A program made the translations under genes and the position numbers. From Burkholderiales bacterium (GTDB taxonomy: Bacteria; Pseudomonadota; Gammaproteobacteria; Burkholderiales; SG8-39), in contig JAICPQ010000162.1 in the NCBI GenBank assembly GCA_025929745.1, positions 1 to 6,475 of the forward strand: a stretch of DNA of 6,475 nt, in the 5' to 3' direction. Below are positions 5,412 to 6,475 of this stretch, one piece after another. Every line of letters starts with the position of its first letter. Positions within the stretch are counted from its first letter, which is position 1. The notes below the pieces were generated by a model. The model searched no databases. It had not been told where the DNA came from and saw only the letters and a program-made list of their open reading frames with translations.

Positions 5412-6475
5412 GCGTCTTTATATAGTGAAGCGGCCCGCCGCGGAACGGGGCGAAACCCGTGCCGAAGATGAGTCCCGCGTCGGCGAGGTCGGCGTCGGCC
5501 ACCACGCCGTCGGCGACCGCGGCTTGCGCCTCGCGCAGGTACGGCTCGATCAGCGCATCGACGAGCGCCGGGTCGTAAGTGTCCGGCTGGCCTTTCGCCG
5601 GCTTGCCGTTCACCCAACGGTAGATCCCTTGCCCGGTCTTCTTCCCGAGGTGACCGAGGGAAACCTTGTTCGCCAGGAGCTGCGGCACCGAGGTCGCGCC
5701 CTTGGCGAGCGATTTGCCGGCGGCGAGGCAGATATCGAGGCCCACCGTGTCGGCGAGCTCCGCCGGTCCCATGGGCATGCCGAAGTCCTCCATCGCGCGG
5801 TCGAGCGTCTCGGGCTTCGCGCCCTGGTCGAGGAGCTGGAACGCGTTCAGCATGTACGGACCGAGCACGCGGTTCACGAGGAAGCCGGGCGCGTCCTTCA
5901 CGGGCAGCGGCAGCTTGTCGATCTGGCGCACGAAGGCCGCGGCTTTTCTTGCCAGCTCGGGTCGCGTGCGGTCCCCACTGACCACTTCTACAAGCTGAAG
6001 GAGCGGCACCGGGTTGAAGAAGTGGACGCCCACCAGGCGCGAAGGATCCTTGAGCGCCGTGGCGATGTCGGCCAGCTTGAGGCTCGAGGTATTCGTGGCG
6101 AGCAGCGCGTCGCGCTTTGCCAGCGCTTCGAGCCTCGCAAAGAGCGCACGCTTCGCGTCCAAGTTCTCAAAGATGGCCTCGATGATTACGTCGGCATGGC
6201 GCGCGCCCTGGCCGCTGACGTCGGGAATCAGGCGGTCGAGCGCGTCGCGCTCGCGGGCCTTGTCGCGGATCCGGCGCTTGAAGAGATCGGCGGCGCGCTT
6301 CACCGCCGGCGCGATGCGCTCGGGCGCGGTGTCCTGCAGCGTCACGCGCAGGCCGCGCATGGCGCAGATCGCGGCGATGTCGCCGCCCATCACGCCGGCG
6401 CCCACGATGTGCACGTGCCGCGCCTTGAAGTCGGTGCCCTTGCCGAGCCCCTTCATGCGGTCCTGGAGAAAGAAA
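5392..6475 (-). CDS. FadB/FadJ-like multifunctional fatty acid oxidation protein, 3-hydroxyacyl-CoA dehydrogenase part (5' end outside the window)
   Basis: The visible 360 residues carry the L-3-hydroxyacyl-CoA dehydrogenase part, which oxidises 3-hydroxyacyl-CoA with NAD+. Numbered from the Met at 6456, they show the dinucleotide site VGAGVMGGDIA (18-28), S124 in TNTSS, the H145/E157 catalytic pair in GVHFFNPVPLLQLVE, and N195 in PGFLVNR. All four sit at offset 13 from human HAD S137/H158/E170/N208. A second C-terminal helical domain follows (about 297-348, ending GFAPFRGGPLHY), which occurs in FadB/FadJ-type proteins. The frame stays open to the window edge, and the residues before the Met read FFLQDR. 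This resembles the linker after the enoyl-CoA hydratase domain, so the ATG at 6456 is probably internal and the hydratase half lies outside. The protein ends at HYIKTRGRPTP, shorter than I expect for the family, and overlaps the thioesterase gene. Confidence 0.9.
   Translation of the reverse strand, partial: FFLQDRMKGLGKGTDFKARHVHIVGAGVMGGDIAAICAMRGLRVTLQDTAPERIAPAVKRAADLFKRRIRDKARERDALDRLIPDVSGQGARHADVIIEAIFENLDAKRALFARLEALAKRDALLATNTSSLKLADIATALKDPSRLVGVHFFNPVPLLQLVEVVSGDRTRPELARKAAAFVRQIDKLPLPVKDAPGFLVNRVLGPYMLNAFQLLDQGAKPETLDRAMEDFGMPMGPAELADTVGLDICLAAGKSLAKGATSVPQLLANKVSLGHLGKKTGQGIYRWVNGKPAKGQPDTYDPALVDALIEPYLREAQAAVADGVVADADLADAGLIFGTGFAPFRGGPLHYIKTRGRPTP

Noticed and set aside
5415..5430. 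A+T-rich patch TATATAAAG upstream of the thioesterase start as an internal promoter
   Set aside because: The bases encode HYIKT, normal for the FadB-like C-terminus, no -35 partner is evident, and the genes overlap, so co-transcription explains expression.

Overview
This is a G+C-rich stretch with almost no non-coding DNA. Codon third positions are dominated by G and C. The gene types (bacterial tryptophan 2,3-dioxygenase, a FadB/FadJ-type enzyme, a YciA thioesterase, a TSUP permease, MarC, a GST) and the dense packing suggest a proteobacterium, most likely a betaproteobacterium of Burkholderiales type. The taxonomic guess is inference. No RNA genes, mobile elements, CRISPR arrays or phage features are visible.

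Layout. (1) Positions 1-1371, minus strand: a tryptophan-degradation pair, tryptophan 2,3-dioxygenase (kynA) followed by a kynureninase-like PLP enzyme that runs off the left edge. (2) Positions 1372-1392: a 21-bp gap between divergent genes carrying overlapping -10-like boxes for both directions. (3) Positions 1393-2693, plus strand: a glutathione S-transferase-like gene translationally coupled to a MarC-family membrane protein. (4) Positions 2662-6475, minus strand: five tightly coupled genes in transcription order. These are the C-terminal half of a FadB/FadJ-like multifunctional beta-oxidation protein (running in from the right edge), a YciA-type acyl-CoA thioesterase, a TSUP-family permease, a classical NAD(H)-type short-chain dehydrogenase, and an alpha/beta hydrolase. 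The hydrolase and marC converge tail to tail with a 32-bp overlap. The only gene-free stretch is the 21-bp divergent gap.

How the genes may work together. KynA and the kynureninase-like protein are two steps of tryptophan to anthranilate catabolism; the formamidase that should act between them is not in view. The right-hand operon centres on acyl-CoA chemistry: beta-oxidation dehydrogenation, CoA-ester hydrolysis, possible export of an organic anion, and further oxidation or hydrolysis. Its specific substrate cannot be read from the sequence.

These are recognisable families and I found no clearly undescribed system. The best leads are the divergent promoter that may make leaderless messages, an 18-bp in-frame tandem duplication beside the glutathione site of the GST, a cysteine in place of serine at the nucleophile position of the hydrolase, and an apparently shortened C-terminus of the FadB-like protein where it overlaps the thioesterase gene.
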